DNA from: Lachnospiraceae bacterium
GTDB lineage: Bacteria > Bacillota > Clostridia > Lachnospirales > Lachnospiraceae
Reading direction: 5' to 3'
Length of the DNA stretch: 64,000 bases
Assembly (NCBI GenBank): GCA_017520425.1
Contig: JAFXFO010000027.1
Coordinates: forward strand, 1-64,000
The notes below the pieces were generated by a model that was not told the origin of the DNA, did no database searches, and saw only the letters and a program-made list of their open reading frames with translations. Positions 23,038 through 33,100 of the stretch are shown in pieces; position 1 is the stretch's first letter, and each line of letters begins with the position of its first letter. The position numbers and the translations under genes were made by a program.

Positions 23038-25056
23038 ATGAATAAAAGAGCGGATAGAAAGAATTTATATAAAGTATTTCTTTTGCCATGCCTGATACTT
23101 TGCATGGTAGTTGTATTTGGTATGACTGCTTTGCCGGTACGAGCAGAAGGTAAGGGAGATGCTTTTTTTGTATGGCTGGATGTGCTGAGTGCGGATGAAA
23201 CAGCCTATGAAATACAGGTAAATATAGAGAACGAAGGGAAGGACTGGGAAGGCATTGTGAGAGTTGTACCCTATGAAAGATATCGCAAGGGTACCGCTTA
23301 CGATACCGCGCTCAGTTTGCCGGAAGGCAGTAAAAAACAGTTTATTGTGAAGATACCCAGAATAAGCATGGAGGATGAAAACGGTACCCTGTTAGTTCAT
23401 CTACTGGATACAAAGGACCGGGTAGTATTTGAGCAGGAATTTGTCCATTTGCTGAACGGTGGGATTTCGGCACTGAACATGGGTATTTTAAGTGATAATT
23501 ATTCAGCACTGACCTATTTGGATATGGGAGGCAATACTCTGCATTATTGGTCGGATGAATATCCCATCCGCCTGATGGAGTTGAATCAGATGACCTTGTC
23601 GGAAAATCTGGAGAAGCTGCAGTTCCTGGTGATTGATGAGTATAATACGGAGGTGCTGACTGATGAGGAAGTGGCGGCTGTTGGCGCATGGTGTGAAAAG
23701 GGGGGCATCCTGCTGATTGGTACAGGAGCATCCGTAGATAAGACTTTGGGAGGTTTGTCATACCGCTTGGTGGATGTGGAAAGCGACGGAACGGTGGTAC
23801 AAGGGCTGGATTCCTCGCAGAATCGCTATATAGATAGTTTTCAGTGGCAGATGCTGGACATGGTGGAGCTTCAGTATTTCGGGACATATTCTTATGAAAT
23901 TATGTATACCACAGCAGCCGTGAACTATAATTGTCAAAACGGAGCAGTAGGTGTATTGCCTTATTCCCTGGTGGAGCTTGGTAAGCTGGGTAAAGATTTT
24001 TATGATGAATATTGGACAAGGGATGAGTTTGTAAGAGGAATCCTGCAGGATTTGTCCTATATGTCCGTTGCCAGCAATAATTATCCCTACAGAGATGTGA
24101 AATACAATGTGGCAGATGGGATGCGTGGTATGCTTCGAGCCATCGGCGGTGTGAACAGTGAGCTGGATTTTGATTTGTTGAAGATATTAGTAATTGTTTA
24201 TGTAATCGTGGTGGGACCGCTTCTTTATGTAATATTAAAGACGGCAAAAAAACGTGAACTTTATTGGGTGGCTGTGCCGGTTACGGTTTGCGTGGGTGTA
24301 CTTTTGATCTATTTTGCCGGCCGTGGCTTTGAAGTGGTTAATACCAGAGCATTTACGGTAACTGTGGAGAATCTGGAGGATGTAAGCAAGAGTAAGAGTT
24401 ATGTGTATGCTTATGATGCATCCCATGAAGAATGGATGGTTCAGATTGCGCAAGGCTATTCCTATGGAGGAAAGCTGGGCTATCATACCTATAATTATTC
24501 TGAGAAAGAGGGAGATTATGAGTGCCGAGTGCTCAAGGAAGGCGACCATCTGTCCATAGGGTCTGTACCGGAACAGAATTTTGAAGATTCCTACTTTATG
24601 CTGGGAAAGGGGAAAGATAGCAAGCCCATGGAAGGTTCCTTCTATGGCAATCAGGTTTATGAGGACTATGATAAGCTTTATGGTACCGTAACCAATGATA
24701 CCGCTTATGATTTCCCTTATTATGCCGTGGTTGTGGATAATCACTTGTTTTTGCTGGAGGATTTGAAGGCCGGAGAGACCGTGGATTTGAGTGGCGAAAG
24801 CATCCTGTACCATAATGCGGACCGGGATAAGTATTTCCAAAGATATCGATATCAGTTTATACAGGATAAGTATTACAACGATAAGGATTATGACATATTG
24901 AGCGATCTGGCTGCTTTGGGTGTGGGCGTGTATCATATCCTGCCGGAAACAGAAGGCACAGAGGTGGTTCTGATTGGTCTGCTTTCGGGAACAGAGGGTA
25001 TTATTGACGCCAATTGTAATGAGCTGGCATTCAAATGCGTATATCAGATACAGTAG
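23038..25056 (+). CDS. Large exported membrane-anchored protein of the MoxR/VWA operon
   Basis: 672-residue protein of unknown function. A signal peptide (LLPCLILCMVVVFGMTALPVRA, about residues 16-36) is followed by a beta-rich domain and a GATase-like or Rossmann-like part (YSALTYLDMG, LQFLVIDEYN, GGILLIGTGAS). Two membrane helices at about 381-400 and 407-425 separate it from a beta-rich C-terminal domain of about 245 residues. The ATG follows AAAGGGGCGG. It is the first gene of the operon with the ABC transporter, MoxR and VWA genes, 14 bases ahead of the ATPase. It probably forms the outward-facing part of that machine. Confidence 0.78.
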   Translation: MNKRADRKNLYKVFLLPCLILCMVVVFGMTALPVRAEGKGDAFFVWLDVLSADETAYEIQVNIENEGKDWEGIVRVVPYERYRKGTAYDTALSLPEGSKKQFIVKIPRISMEDENGTLLVHLLDTKDRVVFEQEFVHLLNGGISALNMGILSDNYSALTYLDMGGNTLHYWSDEYPIRLMELNQMTLSENLEKLQFLVIDEYNTEVLTDEEVAAVGAWCEKGGILLIGTGASVDKTLGGLSYRLVDVESDGTVVQGLDSSQNRYIDSFQWQMLDMVELQYFGTYSYEIMYTTAAVNYNCQNGAVGVLPYSLVELGKLGKDFYDEYWTRDEFVRGILQDLSYMSVASNNYPYRDVKYNVADGMRGMLRAIGGVNSELDFDLLKILVIVYVIVVGPLLYVILKTAKKRELYWVAVPVTVCVGVLLIYFAGRGFEVVNTRAFTVTVENLEDVSKSKSYVYAYDASHEEWMVQIAQGYSYGGKLGYHTYNYSEKEGDYECRVLKEGDHLSIGSVPEQNFEDSYFMLGKGKDSKPMEGSFYGNQVYEDYDKLYGTVTNDTAYDFPYYAVVVDNHLFLLEDLKAGETVDLSGESILYHNADRDKYFQRYRYQFIQDKYYNDKDYDILSDLAALGVGVYHILPETEGTEVVLIGLLSGTEGIIDANCNELAFKCVYQIQ

Positions 25057-25070
25057 GGGAGGAGTAAGAA

Positions 25071-26009
25071 ATGTTAAAAATAAATGATTTGACGAAAAAT
25101 TACGGCTCCTTTACGGCAGTGAATCACTTGAGCCTGCATATTCCGGAGGGTGAGCTGTTTGGCTTCGTGGGACCTAACGGAGCCGGCAAAACCACTACCA
25201 TCCGCATTGTCTGCGGGTTGCTAAAGGCCAGCGGAGGTACGGTGGAAATCGGTGGTTCCAAGGCTGCATTGGGCACCAAGGAGATGAAGAGAATGATTGG
25301 TTATGTACCGGATTTCTTTGGGGTATATGACAATCTGAAGGTAAAGGAATATATGGATCTGTACGGTTCCATGTACAGCATGAACTCCAAGGAAATCGCC
25401 AAGCTTTCCGATGACTTGTTGGAGCTGGTGAATCTGACGGACAAGAAAGAATTTTACGTGGATACTTTGTCCCGCGGTATGAAGCAGCGCCTTTGTGTGG
25501 CGAGAGCGTTGCTTCACAATCCTCGGCTTTTGATTCTGGATGAGCCTAACTCCGGTCTGGACCCCAGAGCCCGTGTGGAGATGAAGGAGTTATTAAAGAA
25601 TCTGCATTCCATGGGTAAAACCATTATTATCAGTTCCCATATTTTGTCCGAACTGTCGGAAATGTGCAGTAGTATCGGTATTATGGATCATGGTAAGCTG
25701 GTGACAGCGGGTAATATGGATACTATTATGCAGGGCATTATGGGGGATGTAAGCGGAGGTAAAAAAATCCATATCCGCATCAGTGCAGGAATGGAAGCTG
25801 CGGTACGTATGATGAAGGAATACCCTAATGTGGTGGTGGAATCCGTGAGAGAGAATGAGCTGATTATCGGCTATCAGGCTACGGATGAAGAAATATCTGC
25901 CTTAATCGGCAGACTGATACAAAGTCAGGTGGTGCTCACAGGTTTCTATCAGGAAGAGGGTAATCTGGAATCCCTGTTTATGCAGTTGACAGGAGGTGAG
26001 GAAGCATGA
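25071..26009 (+). CDS. ABC transporter ATP-binding protein
   Basis: 312-residue ATPase. It has Walker A GPNGAGKTT, a Q-loop region near MIGYVPDFFGVYDN, the signature SRGMKQR, Walker B LLILDEPNSGLDP and the switch histidine in ISSHILSE. The C-terminal 90 residues are the extra domain typical of ABC-2 exporters for drugs or gliding-type systems. AGGGGAGGAG precedes the ATG. Its end overlaps the permease gene by four bases, so the two make one exporter. The neighbours (MoxR, DUF58, VWA) suggest that it serves the same envelope function. Confidence 0.93.
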   Translation: MLKINDLTKNYGSFTAVNHLSLHIPEGELFGFVGPNGAGKTTTIRIVCGLLKASGGTVEIGGSKAALGTKEMKRMIGYVPDFFGVYDNLKVKEYMDLYGSMYSMNSKEIAKLSDDLLELVNLTDKKEFYVDTLSRGMKQRLCVARALLHNPRLLILDEPNSGLDPRARVEMKELLKNLHSMGKTIIISSHILSELSEMCSSIGIMDHGKLVTAGNMDTIMQGIMGDVSGGKKIHIRISAGMEAAVRMMKEYPNVVVESVRENELIIGYQATDEEISALIGRLIQSQVVLTGFYQEEGNLESLFMQLTGGEEA

Positions 26010-26905
26010 GAATAAACCCTATCGTAAAAAAGGATTTACAGGTAAGCGCCCGTAGTATGCGTCTTGCGTGGGGACTTTTCGGCTATGAAGCCATATTAGC
26101 CATAGCCTTTCTGTTGGCTATGATGGTGATTCGAGAGGAAAGCAGAAGCTTATACGGAAGCGGTAATATATACAATTCCATGGTGTATCTGTTCCCGGTG
26201 ATTGGGATTTCGCAGCTTTGTATTATTGCGTTAATTACACCGATTATCACAGCCTCCTCCATTTCGGGAGAGAAGGAAAGACAAACCTTTGATGTAATGT
26301 TGACCACAGCTATGTCGCCTTTTTCCATTGTATTCGGCAAGGTGACTTCGGCGGTAGTAAGGATTATGTTTTATGTGCTGGGAAGTCTGCCCATCATGGC
26401 ACTTTCTTTTATAGTAGGAGGTTTGGGCTGGAGTACTCTGTTTTTGTATTTGTTAACAGTTTTGTTGCTGGCAGTGTTTTCCGGAAGTATCGGTATCTTT
26501 TGTTCGTCTATTTGCCGTAAGTCCATCACGGCAGTGATTTTGTCCTTTGTATTTTATTTTGTGGTATACGGTATGACTTTTCTGCCTTTATTACTTCGCT
26601 TTATCTTAGGCTATAATGATGCGGGAGAAAGCCTGCTTGCCCTGTTGTGGAATCCGGGAGCGTTTTTTGAAGAATATTTTATGATTACCATGACAGGAGA
26701 GTCGCTGATATCCACGGAAATGCTTCGTAAGGATGATGTGGGTGCCATTACCTATTGGTTTATGGAACGTAATATATGGGTGTATGTATCCGCAGGATGC
26801 ATCCTGGTATTAACGATATTGTTTATGCTGATGGCAGCATGGAAGGTGAATCCCATGCATAGTTCCGGCGGACGTAAGCCGGGCAAGAAAAAGAAGGAGA
26901 ACTAA
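26006..26905 (+). CDS. ABC-2 type transporter permease
   Basis: 299-residue integral membrane protein with six predicted helices, at about 25-43, 59-86, 109-132, 140-163, 170-195 and 252-274. The cytoplasmic SISGEKERQTFDVMLTTAM segment between helices 2 and 3 is the coupling region typical of ABC-2 permeases. The tail GGRKPGKKKKEN is basic. It overlaps the ATPase gene by four bases and the next gene by one, so translation of the three is coupled. The exported substrate is unknown. Confidence 0.9.
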   Translation: MRINPIVKKDLQVSARSMRLAWGLFGYEAILAIAFLLAMMVIREESRSLYGSGNIYNSMVYLFPVIGISQLCIIALITPIITASSISGEKERQTFDVMLTTAMSPFSIVFGKVTSAVVRIMFYVLGSLPIMALSFIVGGLGWSTLFLYLLTVLLLAVFSGSIGIFCSSICRKSITAVILSFVFYFVVYGMTFLPLLLRFILGYNDAGESLLALLWNPGAFFEEYFMITMTGESLISTEMLRKDDVGAITYWFMERNIWVYVSAGCILVLTILFMLMAAWKVNPMHSSGGRKPGKKKKEN

Positions 26906-28278
26906 TGGAAAAGAAGGAATTCCTGAGGAAAATTCAGAAGTATCAACGAAAACTGAATAGGGCAGAATTGGTGCAGAATCTGATAATTTCCTTATGCATC
27001 GGTGCAGGTGTGGGAATTCTGTTTCAGATAGTAGCTTTTCTGGTGGTCTTCTATCCGGTCAATTGGTATAGTATTGCTGCTTTGGTGATAGCGGCAGTGA
27101 CAGCGGTGGTGCTTACCCTGTGCAGAAAAAAGAGTATGCAACAGACCGCACTTTATATGGACCGATTTGGTTTTCAGGAGAGAATCGTAACGGCTTATGA
27201 GCATCTGGAGGAAGAAGGAGAGATACTTCGTCTTCAAAGAGCAGATGCCATGAAGCAACTGCAGGCCAAGGAAGACAGGATAAAGATTCCCTTGTTGAAG
27301 AGCTGGAAGCAACCGGTTTTTACCCTGGGACTTTTGGCAGTCATGGTGGTGCTGATGATGGTGCCCTCTGAGACCAAGAAACAGGCAAAGGCCCTGCATA
27401 TGGTTCGGGAAGAGGCACAGGAGAAGCAGGAGGAGCTACAGGAAGTGTTGGAAGAAATGGAGGAGCTGGCAGAAAACACCTTGACTCCGGAACAGCTGGC
27501 AGCCCTTCAAGAGATGATAGAAAGTCTGCAGTCTTCCATGCAGGAGTATAATCAGGTGGAGTCCACGGAAGCCTTGCAGGCAGCCAATCAAAAGCTGGAT
27601 TATAAATATCATAATATGCAACAGCAGTTGGAAAATATGGTGGCACAGCAGATGCTGAGTAGCGGTGCGGCAGCATCCTTTCAGTCTCTGGAAGCCATGC
27701 AGCAAATGGCAGAAATGATGCAGGAGCTTCAAAATAGCGGAATGCAGGATGGTAGTCCCTCTTTGGCCGGCAATCAGGGACAAAACGGGCAGCAGGGGAA
27801 TAACCAGCAGGGTAACGGCAATTCCTCAAATAACGGCCAGAACGGCCAGAATGGTCAGAACGGCAATAATCCCGGCGACGGTCAAAATGGCCAAAGTGGT
27901 AATGGTCAGGGAAATGGCCAGGGCCAAGGAAACGGTCAAGGTCAGGGAAATGGTGAAGGCCAAGGCCAAGGTCAAGGCCAGGGTACCGGTGAAGGAAGCG
28001 GTCAGGGCCGTGGAGAGGGCAGCGGAAGCTCACCTCACGACTATGTAAGTATCCCCAATGAAATTATGGATGCGGGCAATCTGAATGGTAGTGCAAACGG
28101 CCATGAAAATTCGGACTTTTTCCGTACACAAAATGGTATCAGCTGGGAAGGCAATCATGTATCCCATGAGGCAGTTATGGGTACCTATGAGCAGAAGGCT
28201 TATGAAGGAATTGCTGCGGGAAGATATCCCAGCGGTATGGAGGAAGTCATTAAGGAATATTTTGCAAGCTTTAATTAA
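26905..28278 (+). CDS. DUF4175-like membrane protein with coiled coil and Gly/Gln/Asn-rich region
   Basis: 457-residue protein. Membrane helices lie at about 25-49, 53-72 and 135-153. A Glu/Gln-rich coiled coil at about 160-280 has repeated EELQEVLEEMEEL-type heptads. Residues about 288-375 are a low-complexity stretch of GQ, GN and GQG repeats, encoded by a matching short-period DNA repeat. A folded C-terminal part of about 80 residues with DYVSIPNEIMDAG follows. The start codon overlaps the permease stop by one base. Proteins of this plan accompany MoxR/DUF58/VWA clusters in many bacteria; the exact role is unknown. Confidence 0.75.
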   Translation: MEKKEFLRKIQKYQRKLNRAELVQNLIISLCIGAGVGILFQIVAFLVVFYPVNWYSIAALVIAAVTAVVLTLCRKKSMQQTALYMDRFGFQERIVTAYEHLEEEGEILRLQRADAMKQLQAKEDRIKIPLLKSWKQPVFTLGLLAVMVVLMMVPSETKKQAKALHMVREEAQEKQEELQEVLEEMEELAENTLTPEQLAALQEMIESLQSSMQEYNQVESTEALQAANQKLDYKYHNMQQQLENMVAQQMLSSGAAASFQSLEAMQQMAEMMQELQNSGMQDGSPSLAGNQGQNGQQGNNQQGNGNSSNNGQNGQNGQNGNNPGDGQNGQSGNGQGNGQGQGNGQGQGNGEGQGQGQGQGTGEGSGQGRGEGSGSSPHDYVSIPNEIMDAGNLNGSANGHENSDFFRTQNGISWEGNHVSHEAVMGTYEQKAYEGIAAGRYPSGMEEVIKEYFASFN

Positions 28279-28296
28279 GGCTTAGGAGGAAGAGAA

Positions 28297-29271
28297 ATGA
28301 GCGAGTTGGATAGAAGCAGACTGCAGGATGCGTCATATATGGCAGGACTTGTGGCAGAATGTGAGAAAGAGATACAGAAGGGAATCATCGGCCAGAAGGA
28401 TATTATTCATCAGGTGATTTTGGCCATGCTGACCGGTGGTAATGTACTGTTGGAGGGTATGCCGGGACTTGGCAAGACCAAGCTGGTAAGTACCATCAGT
28501 AAGGTCTTTGATTTGTCCTTTAAGCGTATCCAGTTTACACCGGATTTGATGCCCAGTGATGTGACAGGTACCAATATTATCGTAAAGAACGAGCAGGGAA
28601 GCGGCTTCTCCTTTGAGAAGGGTCCTATATTTGCCAATCTGATACTGGCGGACGAAATTAACCGTGCTACGCCCAAGACCCAGTCCGCTCTTTTGGAAGC
28701 CATGCAGGAGCATACTGTTACCGTGGGCAATGACAGTCATAAGCTGGAGGAGCCTTTTTTGGTACTGGCTACCCAGAACCCTATTGAAAATGAAGGTACC
28801 TATCCTTTGCCTGAGGCACAGCTGGACCGTTTTATGTTTAAGATACTGGTGAAATTTCCCGGCAAAGAGGAACTGAAGGAAATCGTAAACCTGACAGAGG
28901 GAGGCAAGGCGCCGACCATTGAAAAGAAAATGGATGGAGAAGCCTTGCTTGCAGCCAGAGAGCTGGTAAATCAGATACCCATTGCGGATGCAGTAATGGA
29001 TTATCTGCTGGATATTGTCATGGAGACCCATGCGGCCAACCCTTACATCAGGGAAGGTGCCAGCCCAAGAGCGGCACAGGCATTGGTAAGGGCCGCGAAG
29101 GCAAAGGCCTTCCTGGACGGCAGATTTAATGTATCCTTCCAAGATGTGGAGGATGCGGCATATCCGGTGCTTCGACATCGTATTATTGTGAGCTTTGATG
29201 CTATCAGTGAAGGCATCACTGAAGATGCAGTGATTAAACGGATTTTGGAGGCAAAGAAGCCTAGAGTATAA
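28297..29271 (+). CDS. MoxR-family AAA+ ATPase
   Basis: 324-residue AAA+ chaperone-like ATPase. Walker A is GMPGLGKTK, Walker B is LILADEINRATPK, sensor 1 lies in LATQNPIEN, the helix-2 insert has QFTPDLMPSD, and the arginine-rich sensor 2 region is EGASPRAAQAL. MoxR proteins work with VWA-domain partners in metal insertion or assembly and repair of envelope complexes. DUF58 and VWA genes follow directly, as expected. GGAGGA lies ahead of the ATG. All catalytic motifs are intact. Confidence 0.95.
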   Translation: MSELDRSRLQDASYMAGLVAECEKEIQKGIIGQKDIIHQVILAMLTGGNVLLEGMPGLGKTKLVSTISKVFDLSFKRIQFTPDLMPSDVTGTNIIVKNEQGSGFSFEKGPIFANLILADEINRATPKTQSALLEAMQEHTVTVGNDSHKLEEPFLVLATQNPIENEGTYPLPEAQLDRFMFKILVKFPGKEELKEIVNLTEGGKAPTIEKKMDGEALLAARELVNQIPIADAVMDYLLDIVMETHAANPYIREGASPRAAQALVRAAKAKAFLDGRFNVSFQDVEDAAYPVLRHRIIVSFDAISEGITEDAVIKRILEAKKPRV

Positions 29272-29298
29272 AGCATACAGAGACGGAAGGTGAGTAGT

Positions 29299-30180
29299 AT
29301 GATGTTGGACAGTGCATTCTTTGAGAGACTGTCCCGGTTAAGGCTGCAAATGGGACATAAATCTTCCATGAATCTGACCGGTAATCGCAAATCCGTACAG
29401 AAGGGGTCTTCCACAGAGTTTTCGGATTTTCGGGAATATATGCCGGGAGATGATATCCGTCGTATCGACTGGAATGCCTACGGCCGATTGGACAGGCTGT
29501 ATGTTAAGGAGTATATGGAAGAGAAGGAGGCTGTGGTTTCGATTCTTTTAGATACCAGTGCTTCCATGAATTACGGAAAAAATAAAAAATGTGATTTAGC
29601 AGGGAAACTGGCCGGTGCTTTAGGCTATTTGGGATTAAACAATATGGACCGTGTCATTCTTTATGATATGAAGCGTATGCAGAGCCCTTTTGTGAGTAAC
29701 GGCGGTCGAAAGGCCATATGGGGACTGAATGAATGGCTGGAGAAGTGTGATTACGGCGACACAGTGGATATCCTAACAGCAGTCAAAGCGCTTGCACCCA
29801 AGGGGCCGGGAGTTACCATATTAATCAGTGATTTCTTTCAGGAAGCTTTTTTGGAAGAACAGAGTGAGGTGTTAACGCAGATTTTGCGTTTTTTGAATTA
29901 TCGGCGTCAGAAAACAGTGCTATTACAGGTCTTGGCGGGGGAAGAGCTGAATGTAAATCTGACCGGTACCCTGAATCTGATTGATATGGAGGATAAGAGT
30001 ACTTTGCGTGTCACCATGGATGCGGCAGGGATTCAGACCTATGACAAGGTGTTGAAGGAATTTACCGGACGATTGCAGCGGGAAAGTGCCAAAGCCGGTG
30101 CTGTTTATGCACTTTGCAATACGGACCGGGATTTTTACCAGATGATGTTTTCGGATTTGAGGATGTTGTATGATATTTGA
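29299..30180 (+). CDS. DUF58-domain protein
   Basis: 293-residue protein of the MoxR-associated DUF58 family. The family signature is FREYMPGDDIRRIDWN near residue 50, and a VWA-like region begins with SILLDTSASM, whose D-x-S-x-S motif can bind a metal, so it may be a MoxR adaptor. Several starts are possible: GTG at 29290 and ATG at 29299 or 29302. The ATG at 29299 fits AAGGTGA best. It overlaps the next gene by 11 bases. No membrane segment is seen, unlike many longer DUF58 proteins. Confidence 0.92.
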   Translation: MMLDSAFFERLSRLRLQMGHKSSMNLTGNRKSVQKGSSTEFSDFREYMPGDDIRRIDWNAYGRLDRLYVKEYMEEKEAVVSILLDTSASMNYGKNKKCDLAGKLAGALGYLGLNNMDRVILYDMKRMQSPFVSNGGRKAIWGLNEWLEKCDYGDTVDILTAVKALAPKGPGVTILISDFFQEAFLEEQSEVLTQILRFLNYRRQKTVLLQVLAGEELNVNLTGTLNLIDMEDKSTLRVTMDAAGIQTYDKVLKEFTGRLQRESAKAGAVYALCNTDRDFYQMMFSDLRMLYDI

Positions 30181-33100
30181 GAGCTTATGGCCGCTAATTT
30201 TTTTACTGGCGGTGCCCATTATCATAATTTTATATTTGTTAAAGCCGAAGGGGGAGGATTATGAAATCTCCTCCAACCTTTTGTGGACAAAAATATTGAA
30301 AAATCAGCAGTCTAAGACCTTTTTTGAAAAGTTTGTTCACAATATCCTGATGTATTTGCAGATATTGATTGTGCTTTTGCTTATTCTGGCATTGATGTCC
30401 CCTTTTATCCGGATGGAGGGAAAGAGCGGCGGACGGAAGATTATTCTGATGGATACCGGTGCAAGTATGCAGCATAAAAGTGCAAACGGCAAGACCCGTC
30501 TGGAGGAAGCAGTGAAGCTGGCGGAAGAATATATACGCACCATGGGGAACACCAAGGTCAGTATTGTGGCAGAGGACGGATGCGAAACCAGACTGCTGGC
30601 AGTGGACAGTACGGATAAGGCGCAGTTGCTTCGGATTTTACAGAATCTAAGCTGCAGCGATGGTGGCAGCAGCTTGTTGGAAGCCCAGTCCATACTAAAC
30701 AATCTGGCCGGTGAAACGGAGGAAGAAGCAGCGGATTTGCTGGTATTCACGGACGGTTCGGGAGCGGATGACTTTGAAACACTTAAAAGTGCCGGTGCGA
30801 AAGAATTGTATGTGGTAGGTGATAAGGTCAGCAATCTGGCCAATGAATATACGGTTTATACCGAAAGGGAGGACGGGCTTTTTGATGTGCTTGTCAGCAT
30901 CACCAATTATAGCGACAGCGGGGCAAGCTGTGATGTGGGAATCTACGGAGAGGACAATCAGCTGTTACTGCTGAAAGCCATGGAATGGAAGCCTTCGGAG
31001 AATAAGGTATGTCTGATGGAAGGCTTGGAATGGCAAGGAGAATGGATTCGGACAGAATTAACCGGTATTACTTTTACGGATGGTGCAAAAGACAGCCTTG
31101 CAGCGGATGATACTTCCTATGCAGTAAAGAATAAAGGGAATCTGATCAGGGGATTGCTGGTGGGAGAAGGCAATACCTTTCTTGAGAAAGCTTATCAGGC
31201 GGTAACCGGTGAAAGTATTACTAAAAGTGTTTCGGTCGAGGCGAACCCGAATGACAGCTATAATGTGGTGATTTATGATGCAGGTCAGAGTGAAGCTATG
31301 CAAACCGGTAACCGGCTGGTCTTTGGGGATGCATATCTTAGCTCTTCGGGGACGCTGGAGCATGTGGTACTGAATATGACGGCCTGCGAGCTTACATCCG
31401 GTCTGACAGATTTTAATATCGGTGTGAATAAGGCCTACTGTTTTGATTTGCCGGAGGGAGCAAAAAGCTTTCTGGAATGTGACGGAAAAACAGTAGGATA
31501 TTATCGGAATACGGAAGAATCACGTGAAATTGTGGTGGGCTTTGATATCAGAGAGTCGGACTTTCCTTTACGGGCGGAATTTCCCGTATTTCTGGCCAAT
31601 GCCATGATTTATTTGTCCGATACATCATGGTTGGCTACGGACGTATATTATGCGGGAGAAGAGCTGGCAATACAGCCTTGGGCTGAACCGGAAGAAGGTA
31701 CGGTGCCGACGAATTTAAAGAAGGCAGGTTGCTATGAGCTGGGAAATGAGGCGTACCGGGAAGCCTATGTGGTACGGTTTCAGACGGCCACAGAGTCGGA
31801 TGGTCGAAAGACAGCGGAATCCGTAACCGGAGACAGTGGCTTCAAACAGATGAAGGTCAGACAGACTCTACGGAATCTGTTCCTTATACTGGTGCTTATT
31901 GTGCTGGTGGCGGAATGGGTGATTTATGTAAAGCAAATGCGCTATAAGGGGAAATTTTATCTTGTATGGCGGGTGGCAGTGACCTTATGCGTAGTATTGG
32001 CTTTACTGGGACTAAAGCTACCCATGGGAAGCAATCGGACAGCCACGGTCTTTTTGGTGGATTTGTCTAATAGTAACCGGGCACATCTGGAAGAAGCGAA
32101 ATCCTATCTGAAGGATATGGTGGAGGAGATGCCGGCAGGGAATTCTTACGGTATCGTCACCTTTGGAAATGATGTGCAGGTGGAGCAGTTTGTGACAGCG
32201 GACAAAAAGTACGTGGAGCTTATGACGCTGCCGGAGAAGACGGCTACCAATTATGAAGAAGCCATAGCCAAGGGACTCTCCATGATACCGGAGAATGCAA
32301 AGGGCAGACTGGTCATACTGACAGACGGAAAAGAAACTAAAGGTGATATCGGACGTATGACACAGGCGGTAATGTCTTCCCATACGGAAGTGCTTACCCT
32401 TTTGTATGAAGATGAGGCGGTACAGGATGCTTATATAGAGCAGGTGACTTTGCCGGCATATTTGCATCCCGGGGACAAATATGCGGTGAATATCACAGTA
32501 GAAAGTAATTATGATACAGACGCGGTGCTTGAGCTGTATCACGGAAGTAATCAAACGGGCACTCATTCAGTGCATTTGAATAAAGGCAGGAACCATTTTG
32601 TAATTCATGAAACTGTCAGCGAAGAGGCGGTAAATACCATGGAAAGCCTTCGCGTACAGGTGAAGGCAGAAGGGGACGGCTGTGAGGAAAATAACAGCTA
32701 TAATGCTTTTTCCGTAGTGGAATCCCTGCCCAAGGTATTGGTGATATCCGACCGGAATACGGATGTAACTAATTTCTCCGGTATATTACAGGCGGCAGGC
32801 TGTGATTACAGTGTAGTATCGGCCTTTAATGCACCGGCTACCATTCAGGATATGCTGGCATATAAATCCATTGTGCTGGTGGATACCTATATTGATGATT
32901 TGCCCCAGGGATTTTTGGACAATCTGGAGGCTTATGTAAAGGATTACGGATGCGGCTTTATATGTTGTGGCGGCGAGGACAGCTTCGCACTGGGTGGATA
33001 TCGTGACACGGTGATTGAGACCGTTTTGCCGGTGGACATGGAGCTTCGTAATATGAATGAGGCACCTTCCATGGCTATGGTAATGGTAGTGGATCATTCC

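Noticed and set aside
24235-24936. Antisense frame of 233 residues
   Set aside because: Lies wholly inside the exported protein gene at 23038, with no ribosome site and shadow-like composition.
27341-28033. Antisense frame of 230 residues
   Set aside because: A mirror of the Gly/Gln-rich repeat; its open length comes from that low-complexity DNA.
28333-29178. Antisense frame of 281 residues
   Set aside because: Complement of the moxR gene without start signals; sense strand has all AAA+ motifs.
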